DNA of 64,000 bases from an uncultured Tenacibaculum sp. (GCF_947498805.1 NZ_CANMLT010000001.1:586552-650551); one strand, 5' to 3'; shown: positions 1 to 9,395, counted from the first letter of the stretch. Translations and numbers: made by a program. Notes: generated by a model from the sequence alone, not told the origin.

Positions 1-1097
1 ATGCAGAGTTACCAACTGTAGAGCAGCAAGCTTCAGTAGATGGGCTACATGCATTTTTTTGCTTTTTCCCAATTATAGGAACAGTAGCAGCGATGTATGT
101 AATGCGTAATTATAGTGTTTCAGAAGCAAGAGCTAATGAAATTCGTGCACAACTAGATCGTAGAAAGAAACCAGTAGGGTCTTCATACTATCAAACAAAT
201 AAATTGGCATCTTTATTTTCTTCTAATTTGAATATTGATAATTCTACAGAGATCGATTTCAAATCAAAATCAGCAGAAGAAATCAAAACAATGTTCAGAA
301 ACACATTGCAAAATAAGATGTACGGATTGTGTTTTAGTCCGTATTTAGAAGGGCAAAATATAGGAAATCAACTATCTGAAAACCAAATTCAACAACGTAT
401 GGATATTGTTGCTCCTTATACCGACTGGATTCGTTCTTTTTCATGTACAGACGGAAATGAGCTCATACCAAAAGTAGCAAGAAGTAGACGTTTAAAAACA
501 ATGGTGGGTGCTTGGATTGGAAATGATAGCGATAAGAACGCAGTAGAGATTGATAATTTAATCAAATTGGCTAAAGAAGGATATGTAGATGTTGCCGTGG
601 CAGGAAATGAAGTTTTATTACGTGAAGATTTAAGCGAAGAAGAACTCATAAACAATATCCTCAAAGTAAAAAAAGCCTTGCCAGATATTTCGGTAGGATA
701 TGTAGATGCTTATTACCAATTTGTAGAAAGACCTAAATTGGTTGAAGTGTGCGATGTTATTTTGGTAAACTGTTATCCGTTCTGGGAAGGAAGTTCTATT
801 GAAGAAGCTTCAGAGTATTTAAGAAAAATGGTTGCAGTTACAGAACAAGTAGCCAATGGAAAACAAGTGATTATTACAGAGACCGGATGGCCTAATAAAG
901 GAGATAATACAGAGAAAGCAGAGCCTTCAGAGAATAATGCGATGAAATACTTTATAAATACCATTGTATGGTCTCAACAAAAAAATATACCGCTGTTTTA
1001 TTTCTCTTCTTTTGATGAATCTTGGAAAGTACATCAAGAAGGAGATGTTGGTTCACGTTGGGGAATTTGGAACAAGAATGAAAAGTTAAAATATTAA
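1..1097 (+). CDS. C-terminal tail of sugar symporter fused to GH17-like glucanase (5' partial)
   Basis: The reading frame is open from the window edge, so the gene starts outside; the ATG at 93 is internal. Residues read before and just after that ATG (a hydrophobic stretch ending in GTVAAMYVMRNY, then EARANEIRAQLDRRKK) look like the last membrane helix and cytoplasmic tail of a GPH/MFS-type sugar:cation symporter. After a short linker the protein becomes a GH17-like beta-1,3-glucanase barrel, with the acid/base Glu in AGNEV and the nucleophile Glu in TETGWP. No signal peptide separates the parts, so the enzyme would sit on the cytoplasmic face of the importer. The next gene is a paralogue of the GH17 part only. 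Inferred role: import and trimming of beta-glucan oligosaccharides. The fold of the missing N-terminal part is inferred. Confidence 0.7.
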   Translation, partial: AELPTVEQQASVDGLHAFFCFFPIIGTVAAMYVMRNYSVSEARANEIRAQLDRRKKPVGSSYYQTNKLASLFSSNLNIDNSTEIDFKSKSAEEIKTMFRNTLQNKMYGLCFSPYLEGQNIGNQLSENQIQQRMDIVAPYTDWIRSFSCTDGNELIPKVARSRRLKTMVGAWIGNDSDKNAVEIDNLIKLAKEGYVDVAVAGNEVLLREDLSEEELINNILKVKKALPDISVGYVDAYYQFVERPKLVEVCDVILVNCYPFWEGSSIEEASEYLRKMVAVTEQVANGKQVIITETGWPNKGDNTEKAEPSENNAMKYFINTIVWSQQKNIPLFYFSSFDESWKVHQEGDVGSRWGIWNKNEKLKY

Positions 1098-1111
1098 AAC
1101 AAAGAATTGCA

Positions 1112-2008
1112 ATGTCATTTAGATCGGGAAAAATAAAATCTTTAACAGGAAGTTCAGGAATATCTTTTGAGGGGAAATCTACAGAAGATTTGAAGGAGTT
1201 ATTCAATGATATTTTAACGAATGGAATGTATGGTTTATGTGCCAGTTTTTATGAAGAAGGTCAGGAGCCAGGAGATCAACTAACCGAAGAACAAATAAGA
1301 AGAAGATTAACCATTATGAAACCTCATATTAAATGGATTCGTTCTTTTTCTTGTACCGAAGGAAATGAGCTAATTCCCAAAATAGCTAAAGAAATGGGAA
1401 TTAAAACCTTAGTGGGAGCTTGGTTAGGAGATGATTTAGAAATCAATGAAAACGAGATTAAGGGACTGATACAATTGGCAAAAGAAGGATATGTTGATAT
1501 TGCTGCGGTAGGTAATGAAGTAATGTATAGGAAAGATTTATCGGAAGAAGAATTACTAGCATACATGCAACAAGTAAAAAAAGAGTTACCTACAAATATT
1601 CCTATGGGCTATGTTGATGCCTATTATGAATTTACTGAAAGACCTAAAATTACACAAGCTTGTGATGTCATACTTACCAACTGTTATCCTTATTGGGAAG
1701 GTTGTCATATAGATTATTCTTTGATGTATATGAAGCAAATGTATTATCAAGCTTTAGATGCAGCCAATGGAAAACCAGTTATTATTACAGAAACAGGTTG
1801 GCCAAGTAAGGGAGAAGGTTTAGAAGGAGCAATACCTTCTTATGAGAATGCCATAAAGTATTTGATAAATGCTCAAAAATGGTCATCAGAAGATAATATA
1901 CCGATGTTCTATTTCTCTTCTTTTGATGAATCTTGGAAGGTTGGAGATGAAGGAGATGTAGGAGCATATTGGGGAATTTGGGATAAAAATGAAAAGTTAA
2001 AGTATTAA
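1112..2008 (+). CDS. GH17-like beta-1,3-glucanase, cytoplasmic
   Basis: A 298-residue GH17-like TIM barrel (the exo-beta-1,3-glucanase type found in bacteria and yeast Scw/Bgl proteins). The predicted acid/base is E136 in GNEV and the nucleophile is E227 in TETGWP; FYFSSFDESWK near the C-terminus is shared with the upstream copy. There is no signal peptide, so it should act on oligosaccharides already imported. It begins 14 bases after the stop of the symporter-GH17 fusion and ends 2 bases before the LacI regulator, which implies one transcript. Family members can hydrolyse or transglycosylate beta-1,3-glucans; laminarin-derived oligosaccharides are the likely substrate in a marine flavobacterium, by inference. 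Confidence 0.82.
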   Translation: MSFRSGKIKSLTGSSGISFEGKSTEDLKELFNDILTNGMYGLCASFYEEGQEPGDQLTEEQIRRRLTIMKPHIKWIRSFSCTEGNELIPKIAKEMGIKTLVGAWLGDDLEINENEIKGLIQLAKEGYVDIAAVGNEVMYRKDLSEEELLAYMQQVKKELPTNIPMGYVDAYYEFTERPKITQACDVILTNCYPYWEGCHIDYSLMYMKQMYYQALDAANGKPVIITETGWPSKGEGLEGAIPSYENAIKYLINAQKWSSEDNIPMFYFSSFDESWKVGDEGDVGAYWGIWDKNEKLKY

Positions 2009-2010
2009 AA

Positions 2011-2985
2011 ATGGTTACGTTAAAACAGTTATCTAAAGAGTTGGGAGTATCAATTTCAACTGTTTCTAAAGCTTTAAGTGATAGCTTTGAAATAAGTGAA
2101 AGGACCAAGAAAAAAGTACTGGCATTAGCTAGGAAATACAATTATCGTCCAAATAATGTAGCTGTTAATCTTAGAGCGAAATCTACAAAAACAATAGGGG
2201 TAATTATACCTAATATTTTCAATCATTTTTACACTAAAATTCTCTCTGGAATAGAACAAGAAGCAAAAAGGAATAACTATAAGGTTATTGTTTCTATCTC
2301 TAATGAAACAGTCTCTTCAGAAAAAGAAGGGATTTCTTTTTTCTCTAATGGAAGTGTAGACGGAATTTTGTTAGCACCTTCAGAAGAAACAGAAAAGTTA
2401 GGAAACTATAAGCATATTTCTGCCTTACACCAAAAAGAGATTCCGTTTGTATTATTTGATCGATATTCAGAAAAGTTGAATTCAGATAAAGTAATTATCA
2501 ATGACTTTGATTCAGCAAAAAAAACGGTAAAGTATCTAATAAATAAAGGAAGGGAAGAAATAGTAGTCGTTTCTTTAATAAAACATTTGAGTGTAGGAGA
2601 GTTAAGAAAAAAAGGAGCTTTTGATGCATCTAAAAAAATTACACTATTAGAATTTGAAAAAGAGGAGGAGTTAGAAGAAGCATTTCTAAAATTAATTAAG
2701 CGTAAGCGTATAGATGCCGTTTTAGCATTGGATGAATTATCGGGTATTATAACTTTAAACATAGCAAGAACAGTAGCATTTAGAATTCCTGAAGAGTTAA
2801 CCATTATTAGTTTTAGTCAAGGAGTTTTATCTGAATATTCGTATCCAAAACTTTCCACAATTAATCAGCATGCAAAAGAAATAGGAGAAAATTCTGTACA
2901 GTTATTATTAACTAGATTAAAAAACAAAGAAGCCTCTTATAAAACAAGAATCATTAAAACAGCTTTAGAGATTCATCAAACTTAA
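2011..2985 (+). CDS. LacI-family transcriptional regulator
   Basis: A 324-residue protein with an N-terminal LacI helix-turn-helix (LKQLSKELGVSISTVSKAL, residues about 3-21), the hinge region (NYRPNNVAVNLR), and a periplasmic-binding-protein-like effector domain from about residue 60 to the end. The start lies 2 bases after the stop of the upstream GH17 gene, so it is probably co-transcribed with the glucan genes and likely senses a glucan-derived sugar. It is followed by a 240-base gap before the TonB receptor, so a role in controlling that receptor is possible but unproven. Confidence 0.9.
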   Translation: MVTLKQLSKELGVSISTVSKALSDSFEISERTKKKVLALARKYNYRPNNVAVNLRAKSTKTIGVIIPNIFNHFYTKILSGIEQEAKRNNYKVIVSISNETVSSEKEGISFFSNGSVDGILLAPSEETEKLGNYKHISALHQKEIPFVLFDRYSEKLNSDKVIINDFDSAKKTVKYLINKGREEIVVVSLIKHLSVGELRKKGAFDASKKITLLEFEKEEELEEAFLKLIKRKRIDAVLALDELSGIITLNIARTVAFRIPEELTIISFSQGVLSEYSYPKLSTINQHAKEIGENSVQLLLTRLKNKEASYKTRIIKTALEIHQT

Positions 2986-3152
2986 AAGAAACTATTATCT
3001 CGATTAGTAACTTGAGGTATTGCAGTTATATCAATACTTTCAATGAGTTATAAGATGCCTCATTTTAGTTATTGTTTACCATAACTTATCCTACTTAACA
3101 ATAAAATTACAATTAGTTATACATTATTAAAAGTTTTCTTAACAAGAAAAAA

Positions 3153-3210
3153 GTTTACAAATAATAAATATTACGTTGATTTGTGATGTTGATATTTAAT
3201 AATTGTAAAC
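3153..3210. promoter_or_regulatory. Candidate operator: widely spaced GTTTACAA/TTGTAAAC inverted repeat before the TonB receptor
   Basis: GTTTACAA at 3153-3160 and its exact reverse complement TTGTAAAC at 3203-3210 flank 42 bases that would include the core promoter of the TonB receptor gene (start 3226). The same GTTTAC half-site appears four times upstream of the phosphodiesterase gene at 9399. The sequence shows the repeat; its being a regulator site is inferred. Confidence 0.45.
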
Positions 3211-3225
3211 AAATAAGAAAACAAA

Positions 3226-6087
3226 ATGACTAATAGTAAACTTTTATTATCGCTTTGCACTTTTTTCATAGCGTTAATTAATTATGCACAAACCGCCACT
3301 ATAAAAGGGGTTATCAGTGACGGTTCTTATCCGCTACCAGGAGCTTCTGTTATGGTAAAAGATACCTCTAATGGTACCAACACCGATTTTGATGGTAATT
3401 TTACTTTATCGAATGTAGAATTAGGAAACATTGTTTTGGAAATATCTTATATCGCATTTCAAACAAAAACAATAACAGTTGATGTAAAAGAAAAAGGAAA
3501 CAATCTAGGAACAATTAATCTATCTGAATCATCTCAAAGTTTAGATGAAGTAGTAGTAAAATCTTCTTCGAGAAGAAATAGCGAAGCAAGAGCCTTAAGT
3601 ATTCAAAAAAGGTCAATGAGTATTATGAATGTAATAGCAGCAGATGGTATTGGAAAATTACCAGATAGGAATGCTGCTGAAACAGTTCAACGTATTCAAG
3701 GATTATCTATAGAAAGAGATCAAGGAGAAGGACGTTTTGTATCAGTTCGTGGTTTACCTCCTTTTTGGGCTTCTACTACAATTAATGGAAATCGTATTCC
3801 AACAGCAGAAGAAGAAACTACTTCTCGTGCAACTGCTTTCGATTTCTTTCCATCGGAAATGATTGGTTATGTACAAGCGGCAAAAGCTATTACACCAGAT
3901 ATGGAAGGTGATGGTATTGGTGGTTCTGTAAATTTTATCACACAAACTCCTCCATCTAAAGAAACATTAAGTGTAACATTAGGAACTGGAACAAATGAAA
4001 AAGCAGGAAAGGTAAACTACAATGCGGCTTTTACTTATGGGAATAGAACCCCAGATAATAAATTCGGATTTTTAGTAAACGTTTCTCATTGGAATCGTTC
4101 TTGGGCAACAGATAATTTCGAAGCACGTAGAAAAGGAGACCAAGGAGTATTTCGTTTAGAACTAAGAGATTATACAGGAGTAAGACAAACAACTGGAATA
4201 AATACGGTATTTGATTATAAACTAGATGATAATAATAAATTCATAGTAAGAGGTGTTTATGGAACCTTAGCTGATGAGGAAACTCACTATAAACATAGAA
4301 TTCGCTTTGATAAGTTTGATGAAACGGATAATACAGCTAGAGTTGAGTTACAAAATATTCATGATGAGTTAATTACACAATTGGTCGCTTTTGATTTTGG
4401 AGGTGAACATAGTTTATTTGATGGAGCTGGTAAATTAGATTGGAATGTGGGTTCTTATGAGAATGAATTTAAGTATGGAAACATTCCAAACGCAGAAGAT
4501 AACAGTTATTTCGTATTAAAATTCAATCAATCTGGAGTGGGGATTAAGCCAGCTTATGCGGTATCTAGACCTAATGGTGCTGGAGATCATAGAGCCTATT
4601 GGAAAGCAGATGGAGGACCAATGGACTTTAACAATCCATCAACTATTTTTGATGTGTTCTCAGATAGTAGCTTTACCTTAGATCCAACACAACAACAAAT
4701 AGCTTCAGACGGATTAAACTTCTACAAAGTTTATGTAAACGAAAAAGATAGGGTTGTTTTAACAGCTAACTATGAGCATAAGTTTAATGATAAGTTTAAG
4801 GTTAAAGTAGGTGCTAAATACCGTGATAAAGTAAGAAAAGCTGAATACGGAGATTATTTCTACTCACCACAAGGAAATGCTAACATTGCACTTAGTAATC
4901 TATCTCAATACCTGATTACACAACCAGGTAAAAGTGATTTCTTAAAAGAATTGGCGCCGAACGCATCATCTTCTTTTAATCAAGTATTATCTACACAAGG
5001 AATGAGCGCCTTTTATAATTTGAATCAAGGTAATTTTAATTTTATCCCTGGAGATTCTGATGCTTTAGCTAGTGGAGGTGGATTGTCTAGAAATTTTACA
5101 GTAAATGAAGATCAATATGCAGCTTATGGTATGGCAACATTTAAAGCTTCAGATAAGTTAACTTTTGTTGGAGGTTTACGATTAGAGGCAACTAAAACGG
5201 CAGTAGAGGGATATTCTTATAACGAAGACGATAATGTATTGGTTAAAGCAAAAAACACCAATAGGTATCTAACTTATTTACCAGCATTACATGCAAGATA
5301 TAGTTTTGATTCTAAAACAAACTTAAGAGCAGCGATTACAAGAACTTACGCAAGACCAAATTTTGGTGATATTTCACCAGGAGTTTCATATAGTGAAGCC
5401 GATAATGAAGCACAAGGAGGTAACCCTGGTCTAGAACCAACATTTTCATGGAACTACGATCTATTATTTGAACATTATTTTTCTAACGTAGGTATAATAA
5501 ATGCAGGTGTATTTTATAAAGATTTAAAAGACCCAGTATTTGCTTCAACATCTATAATTGGAGGTGTAGAAACTAAAAGACCTGAAAATGGAGGAAAGGC
5601 TCACATTTTAGGATTAGAAGTAGGAGCAAATGTTCGTTTTGACATTTTTGCTAAAGAAGGCTTTTTAAGTAAACTAGGAATTCAAGCGAACGCTACTTTT
5701 ATGGATTCTGAAATGATTATTCCAGGTGGAGATGAAAACGGAAATGATAGAACAGTAACTACACCATATCAAGCCAAAGAGTTATACAATGCACAATTAT
5801 ATTTTGAAGATGACAGGTTCAATTTAAGGTTTGCATTTAATCATAAAGGAAAATATGTAGTAGACTTTGGAGATAGAGATATTAATGATGAGTACTATGG
5901 GAACTATTCAACATTAGATTTTTCAGGATCATTAAGAATCAACGACCGTTTTTCAATTTTTGCCGATGTAAACAATATTCTAAATGAACCATTAATTTAT
6001 CATTATGGAGCCAATGACACGGCAAGACCTAAGCAAGTAGAGTATTATGGAGTAAAAGGAAGTTTAGGTGTTAAGTTTAATCTGTAA
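3226..6087 (+). CDS. TonB-dependent outer-membrane receptor
   Basis: A 953-residue outer-membrane receptor. A signal peptide (about residues 1-21, ending INYAQ) is followed by a CarboxypepD-regulatory-like domain (about 24-105), a plug domain (PDRNAAETVQRIQG, then VRGLPP), and a 22-strand barrel ending in an aromatic-rich C-terminus (GVKFNL). Plug features such as VQAAKAITPDMEGDGIGG resemble the TonB-Xanth-Caul subtype rather than classic SusC, and no SusD partner follows. Downstream are membrane, oxidase and hydrolase genes of a phosphonate cluster on the same strand, so the cargo may be an organophosphonate or phosphonate-bearing glycan; this is inferred from context. A role with the upstream glucan genes is the alternative. 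Confidence 0.92.
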   Translation: MTNSKLLLSLCTFFIALINYAQTATIKGVISDGSYPLPGASVMVKDTSNGTNTDFDGNFTLSNVELGNIVLEISYIAFQTKTITVDVKEKGNNLGTINLSESSQSLDEVVVKSSSRRNSEARALSIQKRSMSIMNVIAADGIGKLPDRNAAETVQRIQGLSIERDQGEGRFVSVRGLPPFWASTTINGNRIPTAEEETTSRATAFDFFPSEMIGYVQAAKAITPDMEGDGIGGSVNFITQTPPSKETLSVTLGTGTNEKAGKVNYNAAFTYGNRTPDNKFGFLVNVSHWNRSWATDNFEARRKGDQGVFRLELRDYTGVRQTTGINTVFDYKLDDNNKFIVRGVYGTLADEETHYKHRIRFDKFDETDNTARVELQNIHDELITQLVAFDFGGEHSLFDGAGKLDWNVGSYENEFKYGNIPNAEDNSYFVLKFNQSGVGIKPAYAVSRPNGAGDHRAYWKADGGPMDFNNPSTIFDVFSDSSFTLDPTQQQIASDGLNFYKVYVNEKDRVVLTANYEHKFNDKFKVKVGAKYRDKVRKAEYGDYFYSPQGNANIALSNLSQYLITQPGKSDFLKELAPNASSSFNQVLSTQGMSAFYNLNQGNFNFIPGDSDALASGGGLSRNFTVNEDQYAAYGMATFKASDKLTFVGGLRLEATKTAVEGYSYNEDDNVLVKAKNTNRYLTYLPALHARYSFDSKTNLRAAITRTYARPNFGDISPGVSYSEADNEAQGGNPGLEPTFSWNYDLLFEHYFSNVGIINAGVFYKDLKDPVFASTSIIGGVETKRPENGGKAHILGLEVGANVRFDIFAKEGFLSKLGIQANATFMDSEMIIPGGDENGNDRTVTTPYQAKELYNAQLYFEDDRFNLRFAFNHKGKYVVDFGDRDINDEYYGNYSTLDFSGSLRINDRFSIFADVNNILNEPLIYHYGANDTARPKQVEYYGVKGSLGVKFNL

Positions 6088-6128
6088 TTATTTTTCATTT
6101 TTTAAAAATGAACTCTGTTTAAATGCAA

Positions 6129-6155
6129 GCAAACTCTCTATCTAAGAGAGTTTGC
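6129..6155 (+). promoter_or_regulatory. Intercistronic stem-loop
   Basis: GCAAACTCTCT and AGAGAGTTTGC form a perfect 11-bp stem with a 5-base loop between the TonB receptor stop and the DUF5690 start. No T-tract follows it, so it looks more like an mRNA-stabilising or processing hairpin, or a weak attenuator, than a full terminator. It would allow the receptor to be expressed more strongly than the downstream genes. Confidence 0.55.
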
Positions 6156-6174
6156 CTTGTTAAAAAAAAATAAG

Positions 6175-7440
6175 ATGAATATACGTTTTATAATACAAGC
6201 TTCTCTTGCAGCATTTGGCACTTACTTTTGTATGTATGCATTTCGAAAACCCTTTACGGTGGCTATATTTTCTTACGAAGTGTTTTTTGGAATCGACTAT
6301 AAAATTTTGTTGATAATAGCTCAAATAATTGGATATACGTTGTCAAAATTTTTAGGAATAAAAATTATTTCTGAAATGAAAAGTCATCATAGAATAAAGT
6401 ATCTAATTGGTTTTATTTTGTTTGCCGAGTTGGCCTTACTAGGTTTTGCAGCGATACCTGCTCCATATAATATTTTATTCTTGTTTTTGAATGGGTTACC
6501 TCTTGGAATGATATGGGGAATTGTATTTTCATACTTAGAAGGGAGGAAAGTTTCAGAATTGTTAGGAGTTATTTTATCATCTAGTTTTATAATCTCTTCA
6601 GGAGTGGTAAAATCGGTAGGGAAATGGACAATGGATTCGTTACAAGTATCTGAGTTTTGGATGCCTTTTGTGACGGGGTTGTTTTTTATTGTACCATTAG
6701 TCATATTTTCATGGTTACTGGAAAAACTTCCAGTACCAAATGAAGAGGATAATAAACTAAAAACAGCTAGAAAACCTTTAAATGGAATAGAAAGAAAAGA
6801 ACTTTTTAAACTATATGCAATTCCATTAGTTTTGATAGTCTTTTTCTTTACGATACTTACAGCAATTAGAGATTTTAGAGACAACTTTGCTCGAGAAATT
6901 TGGGAAGCTTTAGGATATAATGACGCTTCTATTTTTAGTATATCAGAGATTCCAATAGCCATAATTGTACTTTTTATATTAGGATATATCGGTAGTGTTA
7001 CCAAGAACTTTAAAGCCTTTACTTATTATCATTATGTATTAATATTTGGCACACTATCAATATTACTTTCCACCTATTTATTTCAGTTAGAAGTTATGTC
7101 TCCAATAGTATGGATGATTATTTCTGGTCTAGGATTATACGCCTGTTATGTACCTTTTAATGGAATCTTTTTTGACAGAATGATTGCTACTTTTAAAATT
7201 AAAGGGAACGTAGGTTTTCTTATTTATATAGCCGATGCTTTTGGGTATTTAGGTAGTGTACTCATTTTATTGTTTAAAAACTTTGGAAGCAAAGAAGTAT
7301 CCTGGCTATCGTTTTTTATACAATCACTTTATATGTTAGGAGCAATTGGTTTTATGATTTCGGTCTATTGTTTATTGTTCTTTAAAAAGAAAAAGAAAAG
7401 AGAAAAATATTTTAATGAAAATCAACTTATTTATGAATAA
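6175..7440 (+). CDS. DUF5690-family multi-pass membrane protein (MFS-like)
   Basis: About 421 residues with around 10-12 hydrophobic segments. The N-terminus (QASLAAFGTYFCMYAFRKPF) matches the DUF5690 family as I recall it, which is MFS-like and resembles organophosphate/glycerol-phosphate antiporters. The ATG at 6175 is preferred over the in-frame TTG at 6157, because the latter only adds MLKKNK. The 3' end overlaps the FAD oxidoreductase start by a few bases, indicating translational coupling. By context it may carry a phosphonate across the inner membrane after TonB-dependent uptake; no substrate can be read from the sequence. Confidence 0.8.
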   Translation: MNIRFIIQASLAAFGTYFCMYAFRKPFTVAIFSYEVFFGIDYKILLIIAQIIGYTLSKFLGIKIISEMKSHHRIKYLIGFILFAELALLGFAAIPAPYNILFLFLNGLPLGMIWGIVFSYLEGRKVSELLGVILSSSFIISSGVVKSVGKWTMDSLQVSEFWMPFVTGLFFIVPLVIFSWLLEKLPVPNEEDNKLKTARKPLNGIERKELFKLYAIPLVLIVFFFTILTAIRDFRDNFAREIWEALGYNDASIFSISEIPIAIIVLFILGYIGSVTKNFKAFTYYHYVLIFGTLSILLSTYLFQLEVMSPIVWMIISGLGLYACYVPFNGIFFDRMIATFKIKGNVGFLIYIADAFGYLGSVLILLFKNFGSKEVSWLSFFIQSLYMLGAIGFMISVYCLLFFKKKKKREKYFNENQLIYE

Positions 7441-8599
7441 AAAATATGATTTAATCGTAGTGGGAGGAGGAGTTTTAGGAACTTTTCATGCCTACCATGC
7501 ATCAAAAAAAGGATTAATTGTAGCGATTTTAGAAAAAGACAGTAAACCGCAAGGAGCTACTGTAAGAAATTTTGGACAGGTTGTACCTTCAGGAATGAAT
7601 GTAAAATGGCAGAATTATGGAAGAGAGAGTTTAGCCATTTATAAAGAAATTCAATCACAATTTGATGTTTCAATTCGTCAAAATGGTACTATTTATTTAG
7701 CTTCAAATGAGGAAGAGGTTCAATTAATAGAAGAGCTGTATCAAATAAATAAAAGTAATAGCTATCATTCTGAACTTTTAACGAAAGAACAATGTTTAAA
7801 TAAGTATGCTGGTTTACGTGCAGATTATTGTAAAGCAGGCTTATTCTTTCCAGAAGAAGTTACTGTTGAGCCAAGAGTTATGATAAATCGTTTGCATGAA
7901 TTTATGTTGGAAAATGGTATGATAGACATCTTTTATAGAACGAGTGTTGTTCATGTAGATGAAGCCAATGAAGTTGTTGAGTTAACAACGGCAATGGGAG
8001 AAGTTTTTAAAGCAGATAAAACAATCATTTGTAATGGTTCAGATTTTAAAGCTTTATACCCAACTATTTTTAATGAAAGTGATTTAGTCGTTTCAAAACT
8101 ACAAATGTTACGAACTAAACCCCAAAAGAATTATAGGTTAGATGGTTCAATTTTAACAGGATTAACTATTAGAAGATATGAGGCCTTTGAAGAATGTCCG
8201 TCATGGAACTCTATCAAATTAAAGGAAGATCCAAATAGTTTTGAAAAGAAGTATGGCGTTCATATTTTATTTAAACAAGCTGTGGATGGTTCTGTCATCA
8301 TTGGAGATTCTCATGAATATGCAGATGCCAAAAATATAGATGATTTAGGGTTTGATTTAAATGAAGAAATAGATGATTTTATGATAACTGAAGCAAAAAA
8401 AATAATTGATCTACCTAATTATCAAATTCAACAACGTTGGGCGGGGTTTTATAGCCAATGTAAAACAACCGATTTATTTCAACATACAGTAGGAAACAAT
8501 ATTCACATTGTTACTGGAATTGGAGGAAAAGGAATGACAGGAAGTGCAGGTTTTTCGAAAGAAAACATTAATAATATATTTAAATTAAGTACATGTTAG
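7433..8599 (+). CDS. FAD-dependent oxidoreductase of the phosphonate-linked TIGR03364 type
   Basis: A DAO-fold oxidase of about 388 residues. The N-terminal Rossmann motif VVGGGVLG binds FAD, and the C-terminal GIGGKGMTGSAG is the typical second FAD contact. Its pairing with a phosphonatase-like HAD hydrolase is the hallmark of TIGR03364/TIGR03351 gene pairs, for which oxidative deamination of an aminophosphonate related to 2-aminoethylphosphonate has been proposed. The product would be a phosphono-aldehyde for the next enzyme. I chose the ATG at 7433 because it puts the FAD motif at the usual distance; an upstream ATG at 7415 adds six residues. It overlaps both neighbours by 7-8 bases. Confidence 0.85.
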   Translation: MNKKYDLIVVGGGVLGTFHAYHASKKGLIVAILEKDSKPQGATVRNFGQVVPSGMNVKWQNYGRESLAIYKEIQSQFDVSIRQNGTIYLASNEEEVQLIEELYQINKSNSYHSELLTKEQCLNKYAGLRADYCKAGLFFPEEVTVEPRVMINRLHEFMLENGMIDIFYRTSVVHVDEANEVVELTTAMGEVFKADKTIICNGSDFKALYPTIFNESDLVVSKLQMLRTKPQKNYRLDGSILTGLTIRRYEAFEECPSWNSIKLKEDPNSFEKKYGVHILFKQAVDGSVIIGDSHEYADAKNIDDLGFDLNEEIDDFMITEAKKIIDLPNYQIQQRWAGFYSQCKTTDLFQHTVGNNIHIVTGIGGKGMTGSAGFSKENINNIFKLSTC

Positions 8600-9258
8600 A
8601 AAATATAAAAATGGTTGTTTTTGATATGGCAGGAACAACGGTAGATGAGCATAATGTAGTATATAAAACGTTACAAAAATCTATAAACGATTATGGTATC
8701 GATGTTGATTTGGAAACTGTTTTAGAATTAGGTGCAGGAAAAGAAAAACATCAAGCAATAAAAGATGTATTGTCCTATTTAAATTTCAGTAAAACTGAAT
8801 ATTCTTATTTAATTTTTAATAACTTCAAAAAAAAGTTAAATGAAGCTTATTTAAAGCTTGAGGTAAAGCCAATTGATGGTGTTGAAGAAGTATTGCAAAA
8901 ATTAAGAGAAGACAATATAAGAGTAGTTTTAAATACTGGATATGCTAGAGAGGTAGCAACTAATTTATTAAAGAAGTTAAATTGGATTGAAGGAATACAT
9001 TACGATATGTTAATTACAGCATCAGATGTAGAAAAAGGAAGACCCCATCCAGAAATGATTCAAAAAGCTATGAAAGAGTTTAATGTTTCAAATGCAGCAG
9101 AAGTACTAAAAGCTGGAGACTCAGGAATAGATATTGAGGAAGGGAAAAATGCAGGTTGTGGCGTTACAATTGGAGTTTTATCAGGAGCTCAAAGTAGAGA
9201 ACAATTGGAGATAGAAAATCCAACTTACATTTTAAACTCCTTAAAAGAATTAGTTTAA
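8593..9258 (+). CDS. Phosphonatase-like HAD hydrolase (PhnX-related)
   Basis: A 221-residue HAD hydrolase with nucleophile D11 in FDMAGTTVDE, the phosphonatase form of motif I (DxAGTT). The cap segment LGAGKEKH places K50 where Bacillus cereus PhnX has its Schiff-base lysine (K53, GLLKIDH), which fits C-P bond cleavage of a phosphono-aldehyde; this alignment is by eye. Motifs III/IV are seen in EKGRPHP and AGDSGIDIEEG. It overlaps the oxidase gene by 7 bases. The product would be inorganic phosphate plus an aldehyde. The TIGR03351 subfamily is distinct from true PhnX, so the exact substrate is open. Confidence 0.87.
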   Translation: MLENIKMVVFDMAGTTVDEHNVVYKTLQKSINDYGIDVDLETVLELGAGKEKHQAIKDVLSYLNFSKTEYSYLIFNNFKKKLNEAYLKLEVKPIDGVEEVLQKLREDNIRVVLNTGYAREVATNLLKKLNWIEGIHYDMLITASDVEKGRPHPEMIQKAMKEFNVSNAAEVLKAGDSGIDIEEGKNAGCGVTIGVLSGAQSREQLEIENPTYILNSLKELV

Positions 9259-9263
9259 CTTTT

Positions 9264-9282
9264 TGTAAACAAAGTGTTTACA
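9264..9282. promoter_or_regulatory. Inverted repeat TGTAAAC-N5-GTTTACA
   Basis: A perfect 7-bp inverted repeat with a 5-base spacer, six bases after the HAD hydrolase stop. It shares the GTTTAC half-site with repeats at 3153-3210 and 9344-9395. It lacks a T-tract, so it is unlikely to be a terminator; a regulator-binding site is inferred. Confidence 0.5.
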
Positions 9283-9343
9283 GAATATCTCCTTTAAGTT
9301 AACTAGTTTATAATAAGATTAAGTATTGAAATTAGAGTTTTTT

Positions 9344-9395
9344 AAGTTTACTTATAGTGTATTTTTGATGTATAAAATTAACTATAAGTAAACTT
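9344..9395. promoter_or_regulatory. 15-bp inverted repeat flanking a TAnnTTTG -7 box
   Basis: AAGTTTACTTATAGT (9344-9358) and its exact reverse complement (9381-9395) surround 22 bases that begin with TATTTTTG (9360-9367), a match to the Bacteroidota -7 consensus TAnnTTTG. The right arm ends 3 bases before the ATG at 9399. A repressor binding both arms would cover the promoter; as RNA, the right arm would lie in the very short leader. Both arms contain GTTTAC. No good -33 TTG was found at normal spacing. Confidence 0.6.

Noticed and set aside
93..1097. Start of the first gene at ATG 93
   Set aside because: The frame continues to the window edge with transporter-like residues, so this ATG is internal.
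3226..6087. SusC of a SusCD pair
   Set aside because: No SusD-like lipoprotein gene follows, and the plug resembles another receptor subtype.
6387..7004. 205-codon minus-strand ORF
   Set aside because: It is antisense to the DUF5690 membrane-protein gene, has no start context or recognisable domain, and reads as a shadow of hydrophobic codons on the other strand.
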